Origin: Prunus persica
Lineage: Eukaryota > Streptophyta > Magnoliopsida > Rosales > Rosaceae
Assembly (NCBI RefSeq): GCF_000346465.2
Contig: NC_034010.1
Span: 3,802,941 to 3,866,940 of the forward strand
DNA: 64,000 bases
Reading direction: 5' to 3'
Shown piece after piece: positions 35,301-59,459 of this stretch. Position 1 is the stretch's first letter. Each line of letters opens with the position of its first letter. The notes under the pieces were generated by a model, which saw nothing but the letters and a program-made list of their open reading frames with translations, was not told where the DNA came from and searched no databases. The translations under genes were made by a program, and so were the position numbers.

Positions 35301-38300
35301 TTTAATTTGTGCTACATCTTTATTTCTAGTATGAGGCACTTGCACTCATGCATACATTCTCACTAATCACAGTAATCTGGCAAAGTGAGCACCTTACTCT
35401 TAAATACTTTATTGATTAGATTGATCAGGAGGTGCTGTTACTTTTGTGAGCTCCATGTGGTTTCAACTTAATTTATTCATTAAATTAGTTGGCCAGATGT
35501 ATATAAATTGATTCTGACCAAATGGTTTAAATTACAAATCATGCATAATGTAATCATACTGTGGCGCTTTCCTGTTTCTGCTGATTGTAACCGTTTTCTT
35601 TAATTCTTTTTATGGCACGTAATATTCTCTCCTGATACATGTTATTATTTTGCTAATGACTACTAGGTGATGGAGATGCTGAAAAGAATCCCTCAAGAGA
35701 CCAGGAAGAAACTTGCCGCTAAAGGCTATTTTCCTCAAGATGGATACATCTTGTCTCAAATACCTGTCCCTCCAAACTGTTTGTCTGTGCCTGAAATTTC
35801 TGATGGTGTTAGTGTTATGTCTGCGGTAAGTTTATTGGCATGATAATGGACCTTAATCAGTTCTGGTTGGATTGGTTATAACTAGTTCTTCCTTGTCATT
35901 TTCCAGGATCCTTCAATATCAATGCTAAAAAAGGTTCTAAAGCAAGTTGAAATCATAAGAAGTTCAAGGTCTGGTATACCGAATTTTGAATCTCAGATTG
36001 TTGAAGCGAATGAATTGCAAGCAATAATTGATCAGTATCTTCAAGTTAGGGGTACTGGAAAGCCATCACGCGATATTGATGCAAGGTTTGGGGTAAACAA
36101 GGAGCTTAATGCCTCTTCAACAAAAGCATGGCTTGAAAAGATGAGGACATTGTTCATCAGAAAGGGTTCAGGCTTCTCTTCCCGTTCAGTGATTACTGGG
36201 GATGCATTTAGAAGGGTGAATGAAGTTGGCATCCCATATGAAATTGCTCAAAGAATCACATTTGAAGAGAAGGTTAATGATCATAACATTAGGTATCTAC
36301 AAGAGCTGGTAGATAGCAAGTTGTGCCTAACCTATAAGGATGGTTCATCGACGTACTCACTCAGGGAAGGTTCAAAGGGGCATACATTTCTGAGGCCTGG
36401 TCAAGTGGTGCATCGGAGGATAATGGACGGGGATCTTGTTTTTGTAAATAGGCCCCCAACCACCCATAAACATTCACTGCAAGCACTCCAAGTGTATGTG
36501 CACGATGACCATGTGGTGAAAATCAACCCTCTCATTTGTGGGCCACTTAGTGCCGACTTTGATGGTGATTGCATCCACCTGTTCTATCCCCAGTCGCTTG
36601 CTGCAAAGGCAGAAGTCTTGGAGCTTTTTTCAGTGGAGAAGCAGCTGCTTAGCTCTCATAGTGGAAAGCCAAATTTGCAATTGGCCGCTGATGCACTTTT
36701 GTCATTAAAGATGATGTTCAAGAAATATTTTTTGGACAAAGCAGCAGCACAGCAACTGGCCATGTTTGCATCATCTTCATTGCCACGACCGGCTTTACTG
36801 AAAGCAAATTCTGCTCATTCATATTGGACTGCTTTTCAGATATTACAGACTGCATTGCCAGCTCACTTCGACTGCAGTGGCGACAACTACTTGGTCAACA
36901 AAAGTGAGATACTGAATATTGATTTTAGCACAAGTTCTGTAGCAGCTGTGATGAATGACATTGCTACCTCTGTTTTCTTTGAGAAAGGTGGTGAAGATGT
37001 TCTGAAATTCTTTGATAGTCTACAGCCCTTGCTGATGGAGAATTTATTTTCAGAAGGGTTTAGTGTTGGTTTGGAAGATTTTTACATGTCCAGGACATCC
37101 ATACAAGACATTCAGAAGAATATTCAGGATAGTTCTGATTTGTTGTATCATTTGAGGTCAACATACAATGAGTTTGTAGAGTTTCAATTGCAGAATCGCA
37201 TCAGAAGTGTGAAAGTACCAGTTTCACATTTTATCTTGGAGTCATCAGCATTGGGTGATTTAATCGACTCCAAGAGTGATTCAGCCATTAACAAAATTGT
37301 TCAACAAATTGGGTTCCTGGGCCTGCAACTTTCTGATAAAGGAAGATTCTACTCTAAGACATTGGTTGAGGATGTGGCCTCTCTCTGTCATAGTAAATAT
37401 CCTTCTGACATTGATTATCCCTCTGCCGAATATGGACTAGTTCAAAGCTGTTTTTTTCATGGGTTAGATCCATATGAGGCGATAGTTCACTCCATTGCTA
37501 CACGAGAGGTGATTGTTCGGTCCTCAAGAGGATTGTCTGAACCTGGGACTCTATTTAAAAATTTAATGGCCATTCTTCGCGATGTTGTTATTTGCTATGA
37601 TGGCACCGTCAGAAATGTCTGTAGCAACTCAATAATCCAATTTGAGTATGGAGTCAATATTGGATCTAGGCCCCAGCATTTATTCCCTGCTGGTGAACCT
37701 GTTGGTGTGTTAGCTGCAACTGCAATGTCAAATCCTGCGTATAAGGCAGTTCTGGATTCTACCCCAAGCAGCAACTCTTCATGGGAGCTGATGAAGGTAG
37801 TTAGTTTTGGCTATTGATTATGACTGTTTCTTTCTTTTCAAAGCTTGAATTTTATCTGTTATGTTTTCTTTCGCAGTGCATGCATAAAGGCTCAACTTAA
37901 ATTTGCATTTTCTTTTCTTCAGGAAATTCTGCTTTGCAAAGTCAATTTTAAGAATGAGCTCATTGATCGCCGTGTAATTTTGTATTTGAATAACTGTGGT
38001 TGTGGAAGAAAGTACTGCCGAGAACGTGCAGCATGTTTGGTTAAGAATCAGTTGAAGAAAGTCAGTCTTAAAGATACTGCAGTTGAATTTATGATTGAGT
38101 ATGCTCTGCCTCCTTATATTTTTTTGGCAACATTTTCATGTAGTTTTATTTAAGTGTGTATGTAGGAATGTCACGCATTGCCCACTCCTTTAGTCCATGT
38201 TGATTCATCATATTCTGGAAAGTGAATAAGTAAATAGAATTCATTTATTTCTTTAAATGCCTTCCGCGAGTTGCTACCTAGAATAAGTGTTGCCTTTGCT

Positions 38301-38497
38301 GAAATATATTTAATACTGTGTAGCTCCTTGATGCATAATTTGGGGTAACTGTGCAAACTTCTAATTTAATATTAGTTAGATATCTGATGGGTGATCAGGT
38401 CAAAGAGGGTCAACAGCTCCAGAACAAAATTGGTGAAGCTTTACCACCTACGATAATAGCATTTTGTGTTTATCAAACTTGTTGATTTAGCTAAATC

Positions 38498-38561
<64 letters not shown>

Positions 38562-39990
38562 GCATATTATGTGGTCTCCATGTCATTGACAAAAGAAATT
38601 GGATTTGGCATGTATTATATATTTGCTTTCTTTTTTTAGTGGTATAAAACTAATGTGTGACAGTGTGTTTGGTGTAATATTTGTGTATTCTTACGTTGCA
38701 GATATAACAATCAGCTTTCTGGTTTGGGAAGTCTGATAAATGATGCAGGCCTTGTTGGTCATATTCATCTCAATGAGGTTGGCACTGTTTTCAAATTGTT
38801 CTAACGTTTTCTTTATATCTTCAGTTATGAAGTTGCAATTACTTCCTTGTGTGGGTTAACCAGAGCTCTATTGAACAGGATATGTTACGAGAGTTAAACA
38901 TTGGTGTTCACGATATTCTTCAAAAATGCCAAGAAACTATTAATTCATTTCGGAGGAAGAAAGTTGGAAAAAAGAAGTTCAACATTGGTTATCATTTTAA
39001 AAATACAGTTTTGTTTGCCAGGTTGGTTTTTCCTGTCTGATAATTGTTTCATAATTATGTTCACCATATGGACTTGATCTTTTATGCTTTCCTATTTGTG
39101 CAACAAAATTTTGATACGTGATATGGCAATGACGTGAGAACAAAGCTTCAAGTCGTCTTAGTTAATATGATATTTTTATTTTGAGGAAAGTTCAGGAACA
39201 TTGTGAGCTGCACTTTTTTTGTATATTTTATTTTATAATTTCTTAGAGGTTGGTTTTTTCTTTGAATTGATAATTGCAATTTTAGTTAAAGGAGGGGAGG
39301 TGGAAACACAATAACGTGATATTTTGGCCTAAAAAAAGCACAGTAACTTGATAAGAGAAACACCGCCGGTACAAAGTCCACCATAGTAATGTAGATCATC
39401 CCTGTTGTTACCATACCATATAAATGCTTTCTTATTCGATCTGGAAGTCTGCATGCCTTCTGGATTTAAGAGCCCTAGAGATCGTGAAAATTTCCATCTC
39501 AAAAGAATTCATAAATCAAAATTAAGTTGTTTACATGGCATAATCATATACAATGTTTACTTTGTTGACATCCACTTCCCCTATTGTGTTTGAAAGTTTA
39601 CCTGTGGCTCCGCATTAGAACCATAAGGATAGCCCACTTAACAATTTAAGCTTCCTTGTTTGCAGTGAACATTGCTCCTTTCATCATTCCTGTGCAGAAA
39701 AAAGATCCGACTCCCCATGCTTGATGTTCTTCCTTCAAGCAACTGATGATTTGGAGACCACTACCACTTTGCAATACTATGCGGACTTGATTTGCCCTGT
39801 TCTTTTAGAAACAATAATAAAAGGTAGCTTTAGAGTTATATGTAAAGAGTGCAAAATTAATTTATTATTTGAGTTCCCTTTGTTTCCAATGGATGTTGCT
39901 CTTTTCATTTGTTTTGCAACTCACATATATAACAGAAATGTTCCTAGCTATTATATGCAATTTGTATGTTCTGATTATGTCTGTTTGTTC

Positions 39991-40028
<38 letters not shown>

Positions 40029-43000
40029 CCCACTTCTGTGTTGTATCCCCTTTTTATTAGAGTTGCTGTTGAAGGTTCATCTTTAGTTTTTTCTCAGAAG
40101 TGGACTCCTTATTTACCAACTTTCTACTCTTTTATTTTTAAAGAAAAATTTAGTTTCTTATTTAAAAAAAAAGTATTGGAAAGTCTAAGTACTGATTATT
40201 TGTCTCTTCATAATTCAAGTCAAGTGACTAAAATAATTGAGAAGCTCATGAGGGACTTTTTGAGGGATGGCCAAGAAGGGGAAAGAGGAGCATTTAGTTA
40301 AGTGAGGATTAGTGTTGAGATCTAGGGGAAAATGGGTACTGGGCTTATAAATTTGGTTAAGAGGAATCTGGCTTTGTTGAAAAATAGTTGCGGATATTTC
40401 CTTTGGAGAGGGAATACTTGTGGCATGCTGACTCGTCCTCATGCTTATAGCTGGGACTCCAAAGTGGTGTTTAGTCGTGCATGTACAAGTCCTTGGCATT
40501 TCACAGTGAATTGATGGGTTGGGGAATCTCCTTTTTGCTTTTTATGTGCGCATCTTTATAGGCTGCCATCCAATCTCTAGCTTGTCAGTTGTCGTATGGG
40601 TTGGAATTTAAATTAGGAGAGACTTAATGAAGCTGAAATAGGGGAGTTTTCCTCTCTTTATTTATTTGATTGAAAATCTTTCATTGTGTCCAGACCAGGG
40701 TGATAGAAGGGCTTGGAAATTTGAATATTCTAAATCCTTTTTATTTTTCTTTCGACTCCTGTCTTTACCTTTTTTCAACCGATCCCAATTGGTTTGAAAG
40801 ATTACGGGCCCTAGTAAATCCTTGTTTGGTTAGGTGCTCATGGGATGGTCGTTACTTGTGACAATATCCAACGCAAGACGCCAAATATGTGCCTATCAGC
40901 CGATTGGTGTTAAATGTGCATGAATGCAGAACATATTGACCATCTATTTCTAGGTTGAGTTGGGCATTTCGAGCCTCATGTATAGTCATTAGTTGAAAAT
41001 GTGGCTTTAGGGAAAGGCAGGAAGGCTAAATCTTAGGGGCGGAGGAGTTGTCTTAATGGATAGGGTGGTGTTTTGGACATTTTGGGCATCAGTAGTTACT
41101 GAGTTTAGAGATATTTGTTTCATTGTCCTTAATTTAGTCCGGGTTGCTGCAGTTAGCTGATCTTTAGAGTTTTGGCACTGGTGATCGGAGCATTTTCTTT
41201 TATATTTTGAGTTATTGTTGCTTTGTCTAAATGGTGGACCTCTTGTTTAATGCTGGACATTATTTTGTAGCTCTTCTTTTAGTAATGTCTGCATTTTTAT
41301 AAAAGCTTTTTAATTTGGTCTCAAATGAATCATGTCTTTCTAATGAACAGGTGACCCTCGTATTGGCTCAGCCAATATCATTTGGATTGATCCAGATACA
41401 ACAACTTGGATTAGAAGCCCAAACAAATCTCAGAAGGGTGAATGGGCCTTGGATATTGTTCTGGAGAAATCGGTCATCAAGCAAAGTGGTGATGCATGGA
41501 GAACAGTGCTCGACTCTTGCCTTCCAGTGCTTCACCTAATTGACACCAGACGTTCCATCCCGTATGCCATCAAACAAATTCAAGAATTGTTGGGGGTGTC
41601 TTGTGCTTTTGATCAAGCAGTTCAGGTACTGTCATACAGGCTCACAGTTTAGTTGTTTCTAGTGGAGGTGGTAATAAGGTTGGGGGATATCATGATTTGG
41701 TGGTGTCATATGGCAACATAACCTAAAAAATATAGTTTTTTGAGCTGTATGACTTGCTTCAAATTTTATATCAGTCGTTGTACGTTTGGGTAGAGACAGA
41801 GTAAACTGTAATTTAACTCTAGGAATTTCTTTATTTCAAAGCCATATCCATTACTCGATCCATCTTCTGTCAAATGAAAATGCACTCCATCCATGTGTTA
41901 GAAGGCCTAAGAAAGAAGAAACAAAATTTCTGATTCTAGAAAGATTCATACCATACCAATCAAGAAGTAAACAGTAAAAAGTCTGAAATTTTCGTCATGC
42001 AAACGTTGAACGGTCTGTTTTGTCAAAATCTGGTGTTTCTGGTGTTTAGTCTAATATGTTCCAACTTAGTCTATCCAATTTTCCAATTTTCAAATGAATC
42101 AACCTTTTTATCGTTCCTGTTACCAAGTAGAGTAAATTCAAGTAATAGTGACATTTTTGTGTTGGGATAATATTCTGTCATTGCTTAGAAAATTATCAAT
42201 CTTAGTTTCCAGTAGCTTCTATTATATCTGTGTAATATGCTTCTCTCCCGTTGGAGTGTTTGACTTTCTGGGTATCTCATTCTTCATAGCATTTAATTCT
42301 TCACTACCCTTTCTTTCTAGTGGGAGTGCTTTAGCACATCAGTTGTGTGTAAAATTGTATGTTTCATATGCTTATTAGAGGGATTCAAATGACTGATCTT
42401 CATTAGCTTTGGACCTCCTTTTAAAATTTCAATCCTTGCGTAATTGTGTGGCTGTATTTCTGGTTCCCTCTAGCATGCTACCGTACATCTTATGAAATTT
42501 GACTTTTCTAGTTGTCAATGAAAATTGGAACATATTAGACTAAGTTTCTGGGTGATATGAGATATTTATTCTACTTTTCAATTAAGAATACAGTTTATGA
42601 TTGATTACACAGCGCCTCTCAACGGCAGTGACAATGGTGGCAAAAGGTGTTCTGAAAGAGCATCTTATCCTCCTGGCAAATAGCATGACATGTGCAGGAA
42701 ATTTTGTGGGATTCAATTCAAGTGGGTACAAAGCACTATCTCGGGCATTGAATATTCAAGTACCATTTACAGAAGCAACTCTCTTTGTAAGTAATTGAAA
42801 ATTTTCGTCTAATTCTGTGGAAGGGCATTTACTTATAGTTACTGGTTAAGATGAATTACAATCACAACTGATTTTAGTACTCACATGTGGTTGTAGACAC
42901 CAAGAAAGTGTTTTGAGAGAGCAGCTGAAAAGTGCCACATGGATTCGTTGGCAAGCATAGTTGCATCATGTTCCTGGGGTAAACATGTTGCTGTGGGTAC

Positions 43001-46000
43001 GGGCGTGAGGTTTGATGTCCTGTGGGACACAAGAGAGGTATTTCATAATTTTTAATGCACTTGTGAATTCTCAGTCGTATTAAATTGAGTCTTATCTGCT
43101 GCTAATGTTTCTCACCATTTAAATCTTGATTTTTTCTAGGTAGAATTGACTCAAGAGGGTGGACTTGATGTTTTCAACTTTCTGCATATGGTGAGCACTG
43201 CAAACGTAGAAGAAGCAACTACAGGAGCTCTCGGTGCAGAAGTTGATGATCTAATGCTAGTTGATGAAATGGCAGATTCAAGCTTCTCGCCAGAACTTAA
43301 CTCCAGTTTTGATAGGCCCGTCTTCGAAGATCTTGTTGAATTTGATGATAAATTAGGAGATCTTCCCGAAAAATCAAACTGGGAAAAGGATTCCTCCTTC
43401 CACACCGATTCTAATGGGGGGAAAGACTGGAGCGTCGACAAAAATGTGGGAACTGTGGCAGTACCTGACGTTTGGTCAAGCTGGGGTACAGAGAAAGGGA
43501 AAACACAAGATAGCAACTCAGCAGAAGCCCAGTTGGATTCCAAGAAATCCAGTGTTTTGGATACCTCGTCTGCGTGGGGGAAAAATCCAGCAAAAGAAAA
43601 TACGACATCTACATGGGGGACAACCACGGCAAGTGAAAATGATTGGTGTGGTAGAGGGGTAGGTGAGGATGATTCTGCAACCTTGTCTGGGAAGAAATCT
43701 GGGGTTTTGAATACCTCGTCTGCGTGGGCGACAAATACTGCCAGAGAAGATGCTGCATCTGCCTGGGGAACAAATCCAGCAAAAGAAAATTCCACATCTA
43801 CATGGGGCACAACTAGGGCAAATGAAAATGATTGGTGTGGTAGAGAGGTAGGTCAGGATGATTCTGCAAGCTTGTCTGTGAAGAAATCCAGTGTTTTGGA
43901 TACCTCGTCTGCGTGGGCGACAAATACTGCCAGAGAAGATGCTGCATCTGCCTGGGGGAAACATCCAGCGAAAGAAAATACCACATCTACATGGGGCACA
44001 ACTACGGCAAGTGAAAATGATTGGTGTGGTAGAGGGGTAGGTCATGATGATTCTGCAAGCTTGTCTGGGAAGAAATCCAGTGTTTTAAATACCTCATCTG
44101 TGTGGGCGACAAATACTGCCAGAGAAGATGCTACATCTGCCTGGGGGAAAAATCCAGCAAAAGAAAATACCACATCTACATGGGGGACAACTACGGCAAG
44201 TGAAAATGATTGGTGTGGTAGAGAGGCAGGTAAAGTTGAACCAGTAGACCTCCAGCCTACAAAACCCCAGGATGATTCTGCAAGCTTGTCTGGGTGGGAT
44301 TCACCTACTGGAGATGGGAATTCTGGTGAAAGAAATCATCAGTGGGGACAGCATCGTGGAGACCAAACAAAGAAAAATCGTTTTGAAGGTGCAAGGAATT
44401 GGGTTTCAAGTCCTGGGGAATGGAAGAATAAGAACCGTCCTCCTAAGTCTCCTGGAATGGTGAATGACAATTCTACCATGGGTGCATTATATACAGTAAC
44501 AAGACAGAGATTGGATATGTTCACTTCCGAGGAGCAAGATGTTCTTTCTAATATTGAGCCAGTTATGCGCTCCCTCCGAAGGATAATGCATCAATCTGGG
44601 TATGTTTTCTATCTATGTACTTTCTTAAAAATTCGGACCAGGCAGATCAAAATAATGGATACTTTTCAATTTTCTAGAGGAGAAATGATTCTTATATAGG
44701 AAGACCAGATGTTTTTTGTTTTGCTAAGTGTCTTATTAGTAAGAGTCCATTTGAAGTCAGGGGAATACTTTTAGTTTAGTGTGACAAGAAACTAATAATT
44801 TGAATAATTATTTATTAGTGTGCAATGTTCTTTTGGTGATTTCGATGGAAAGGAACAGTTTGACTCAAAGCCAAAGTTGGGCAGTTTGTGGACTATTTAT
44901 GAGATATGGCTAGACTTTGGGCCTCTCTATGGGCTTCAGTCTCATCTGTATCATAATTGCCCCTTCTTTCTCTTAAATTTGGAAAGGGAAGCTGCTAAAT
45001 TGTAGTTGTCCTGATTGTACTTCGGGGCTTTTGCTCTGTTTTCTGCATTGTTGGACGCTGTACTGTCATACTTTTCTTTTGGTTTCTTATAAATTGTAGG
45101 CTTTGTGCAGTGTATTTTCTGGTCTTCTAGTCCACTTTGATTGTACTTCCCGTTCATATTAATATGCATGTTGAAGTCTGAAGTCTATTTTTATATAAAA
45201 TTAATTATAACAACTATAAAAGAAAGATATCTAATAAAGTGATGAATTTTACATATTACATTGGACTTTCCTTTGGAGATGTCTTAGGGATATCATATCT
45301 TCACCGATCTCCATATGAAACGATTGATTTCATTTTTGGACATTATCCGGTCACTTTGCATATGTTATAGCTTGGTGCCGTGTTCTGCAACTGTTTGATA
45401 TTTCCTTCCCTTTTTGAATATTTTAATTGTAGCAATATCTTTGCATGGTGTTCGACAATGCTGTAACTTAATTTCCGGTTTTTAAATTATGTTATTCAGG
45501 TACAATGATGGGGATCCACTGTCAGGTGACGATCAATCGTTTGTACTTGATAATGTCTTCAATTACCACCCGGATAAAGCAGCTAAAATGGGTTGTGGAA
45601 TTGATCATCTCACAGTATGTTCATCTACCCTGTTCTTGCTTAACTACGTTTTATTTAGAATTATATTTCTGTACACGTTTGATACATTGGATTAAGAATC
45701 TGTGACTGATGATTTTATTGTTATACTGATTATTCTAATATTCATTTTATTTGTTATGGAAGCTGGGCGTTTATACAGATTTTCCAAAATTGTCCATTGA
45801 GTTTAAACTCCATGTGTATTATTGCATACCTAAATTTGTTATGCATCTCAATGGAAATTTTGAAACCATTTTTTATGTCAATTTTTATCATTAGCAAAGA
45901 GCTGTTACACATAGGGAGTTGATTCAGACGGGGTTTAGTCGGAAAAAATCATTTTCATGTTTTTTGGTTAAGATACTCGCGCATGGTACCAGGCTGCTAA

Positions 46001-46523
46001 GGTTGGTGATCTAATTTTTCAGATAAGGGGAATATATACTCGTCTTTAAACATGAATTAAGACTATGGTTCATTTGAAGGGGTTTTTAAGTCCGCGGACA
46101 AATAGTGATTGGGAAGAGGTTTTCTTTCATAGTACTTGGAAAACATAATCAGGCTGGAATGTCCGGTATTGTTTACCTTTTTTTAGGAACCGCTGTCTTG
46201 CAATAACTGCCATATGTTTCTTATGTAGTAAAATATTCTACTAATTTACACTGCTATTGGTATGACAGGTTAATAGGCATGGTAGTTTCCAGGACAGCAG
46301 ATGCTTCTTTGTTGTGTCAACAGATGGTCGTACGGAAGATTTTTCATATAGGAAATGCCTGGACAATTACATAAGGGAAAAATTCCCTGATCTTGCTGAA
46401 ACTTTCATTGGCAAGTATTTCTCTAGGAGAGGGAATCGAGAGCGGAACCCAACTCTAATTCAAACCCCCACTCTAAGTCAAACCTCCACTCCAGAGCAAA
46501 CTGAGAATGCGGAGATGCAGTAG
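32394..46523 (+). CDS. NRPE1: RNA polymerase V largest subunit (NRPE1), 17 exons
   Basis: Largest catalytic subunit of plant-specific nuclear RNA polymerase V, which makes scaffold transcripts that recruit AGO4-siRNA in RNA-directed DNA methylation. Exons: 32394-32474, 32902-33028, 33172-33287, 33923-33976, 34716-34883, 35667-35825, 35907-37796, 37923-38098, 38702-38777, 38864-39021, 39666-39823, 41351-41625, 42613-42786, 42897-43037, 43140-44599, 45500-45614, 46269-46523. All junctions are GT-AG and in phase, giving about 1860 residues. Visible: N-terminal zinc site C57/C60/C68/H71 plus C98/C101; metal-A motif ADFDGD (D452, D454, D456); FFHGLDPYE; ten WG and one GW at about residues 1350-1650; a DeCL-type (DUF3223) domain at about 1700-1835; a short T/Q-rich tail. 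Arabidopsis NRPE1 is slightly longer (about 1976), mostly from its Gln/Ser tail. The start fits the family N-terminus (MEEASSS..LEGEI.GI.F). No disruption seen, so probably functional. Confidence 0.96.
38501..38557. repeat. (GA)n microsatellite in NRPE1 intron 8
   Basis: 57 bases of uninterrupted GA. The paralogous copy at 59383-59455 is 73 bases, so the two have drifted in length. Confidence 0.97.
39995..40026. repeat. (TC)n microsatellite in NRPE1 intron 11
   Basis: A 32-base TC run. The duplicated copy lies at 60365-60396. Confidence 0.95.
40210..41290 (+). mobile_element. Degraded L1-type LINE 3' fragment inside NRPE1 intron 11
   Basis: Short frames separated by stops read as pieces of a plant LINE reverse transcriptase C-terminus: EKLMRDFL.DGQEGERGA, then LINLVKRNLALL...FLWRGNT, then DRRAWKFE, and finally a zf-RVT-like N.QDAKYVPISRLVLNVHE. 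This order is that of L1-type ORF2 downstream of the RT domain. The 3' part (TGGTGGACCTCTTG near 41230) resembles LINE 3' ends. It lies in sense orientation in an intron and is heavily decayed. Confidence 0.5.
43542..44270 (+). repeat. 189-bp tandem repeats encoding the WG/GW Argonaute-binding region of NRPE1
   Basis: In exon 15 the motif AAGAAATCYRGKGTTTTG recurs at 43542, 43692, 43881 and 44070. The last three starts are exactly 189 bp (63 codons) apart. The first unit is 150 bp because it lacks 13 codons (the AWATNTARED segment). Each full unit carries SAWAT, SAWG, STWGT and NDWCG tryptophans. The last unit is interrupted before DDSASLSG by about 14 extra residues. Repeats of this kind form the AGO-hook platform of Pol V. 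Confidence 0.93.
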
Positions 46524-47686
46524 AACATTTCTATTTCCTGGGCATGTGTCATTTTGAGATTCTCATGTAATTAGGTGTAAACATTCTGCTCCTCTGGTTT
46601 TTGATTTGTATATATTAGGCAGTTGTTAGCAGCTCCTGACAAACTCAGTTTGTTTTCTTTTTTCTTTTTCTGGGTTTGATCTTAGAGCATTTTAGTTAAC
46701 CTGTTGGTCGCTACTGGATAAGGTTAAACTAAACCCTTAATTGGGAGATGTTGCAGGTAAAAAATCAATTATCGATGAAATGCTGAAGTGTACCAATATC
46801 ATTCATCGGTGGCTTCTATTTCTTTGTTAATCATAGAGGTTCGAATCTGAGATCATAGGTTTGCAAGTTAATGTCATTTTTCACTAGGCTATATATTGCA
46901 TGGACACTCAAGATACTCTCCAAACACGGATCAACTCATATTCAGGATCAGCTAATGTGTTAATTCAATTATAATTCATAAGAAATTAATAAACTACATT
47001 TGAAAGACTTGGAAAGCTTTAACTTCACTATATATAATTGTGAAATTGAAGTATTAACATCAATATTTTTTTTTTCAATTAAATAATTATAAGTATGATT
47101 ATTTTTTATTGTTGTGTTCTAGTTTTTTGAGATATTCCTATCCTTGTATTCCCGACTCACATATCCGTGTCGCCGTGCCGATGTCCCTACAACACCTGTA
47201 CTCCTTTGGCTTTAGCTCAGGATTTTATTTCTAACAAAATTTAACAATAAATACCTGATCGAAAATATTATGCGACGAATACGCTGCTAGTCTTTTGGAT
47301 GAGAAAATTCCACTCTTATTAGGTGGAGATCTGCTCTTTTAGCCCGCTCTTTTAGACATCTATTAGACCGTAGGGTACCAATGAAGTGGTTTAACACCTA
47401 GTAAATTTAAGTTTTAGCCAGAAAACCAAAATTCTGGAAAAATATATAATTAAAACTGAAATCCAATTTTCCTGGAAAAATATAAAGCTAAAACCAAAAT
47501 CCAATTTTCCTCAATAAAAGAAACCCCCATTATCCATTTCTTTTTCTCGTGAAGCAAATACAATAATATATTACCAGTCACCATCGTCTTGATGTTTTAC
47601 TGCTTTGAGTCTGATTGATCCACAAGATCAGCTACCAGTCCACTGATATGTGGTGGAAGTGATCGGTTTACTACTAAGAATCAGCC
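46524..47686. other. Intergenic: NRPE1 3' UTR and beta-galactosidase promoter
   Basis: 1.16 kb between two genes on the same strand. The first 150 bases or so are probably the NRPE1 3' UTR. The rest is AT-rich, with no open frame of note and no clear TATA box that I would commit to. A CATTATCCATTTCTTTTTCTC patch at 47526-47550 could be part of the beta-galactosidase leader. Confidence 0.5.
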
Positions 47687-58684
<10,998 letters not shown>

Positions 58685-58944
58685 TAGACATGATGGGCTC
58701 GAGAACTTGGTAATGAGTACTGAGTGATTGACAATGTATGTGGCCATGAATAAGATGGCTAGCTCATTTGCAACAAATAATATAAAGGCAAAACTTATCA
58801 GTCTGTAATATTCTGATTATGAAACATTTGTATTTAATAGTGCTTTTGTCTGAAGCATTTTAGTGGTGGATCATGCCTACTACAATCAATCTAAGAAATT
58901 TAGTACTTTCCCTCCTATTTGTCACTTTACTTAACATGCCTACT
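58685..58944. other. Beta-galactosidase 3' flank up to the duplication junction
   Basis: Probable 3' UTR with AATAATATAAA-like sequence at about 58776 and 58820-58840. It ends at TTAACATGCCTACT, after which sequence from inside NRPE1 exon 8 begins. Confidence 0.6.
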
Positions 58945-59379
58945 AAAGTCAGTCCTAAAGATACTGCAGTCAAATTTATGATTGAGTGTGCTCTGCCTCC
59001 TTATATTTTTTGGCAATATTTTCATGTAGTTTTATTTAAGTATGTATGTAGGAATGTCATGTATTGCCCACTCCTTTAGTCCATGTTGATTCATCATATT
59101 CTGGAAAGTGAATAAGTAAACAGAATTCATTTATTTCTTTAAATGCCTTCCGCAAGTTGCTACCTAGAATAAGTGTTGCCTTTGCTGAAATATTTTTATT
59201 ACTGTGTAGCTCCTTGATGCATAATTTGGGGTAACTATGCAACCTTCCGGTTTAATATTAGTTAGATATCCGATGGGTGATCCGGTCAAAGAGGGTCAAC
59301 AGCTCCAGAACAAAATTGGTGAAGCTTTACCACCTACGTAGCATTTTGTTTTTATCAAACTTGTTGATTTAGCTAAATC

Positions 59380-59382
<3 letters not shown>

Positions 59383-59455
<73 letters not shown>
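59383..59455. repeat. (GA)n microsatellite in the NRPE1 duplicate
   Basis: 73 bases of GA repeat, the longer counterpart of 38501-38557. Confidence 0.97.

Positions 59456-59459
<4 letters not shown>

Noticed and set aside
43151..43810. 219-codon antisense open frame in NRPE1 exon 15 (and at 63151-63810)
   Set aside because: It is a by-product of the repeated sense codons; the sense frame matches NRPE1 homologues and the antisense one repeats only because the DNA does.
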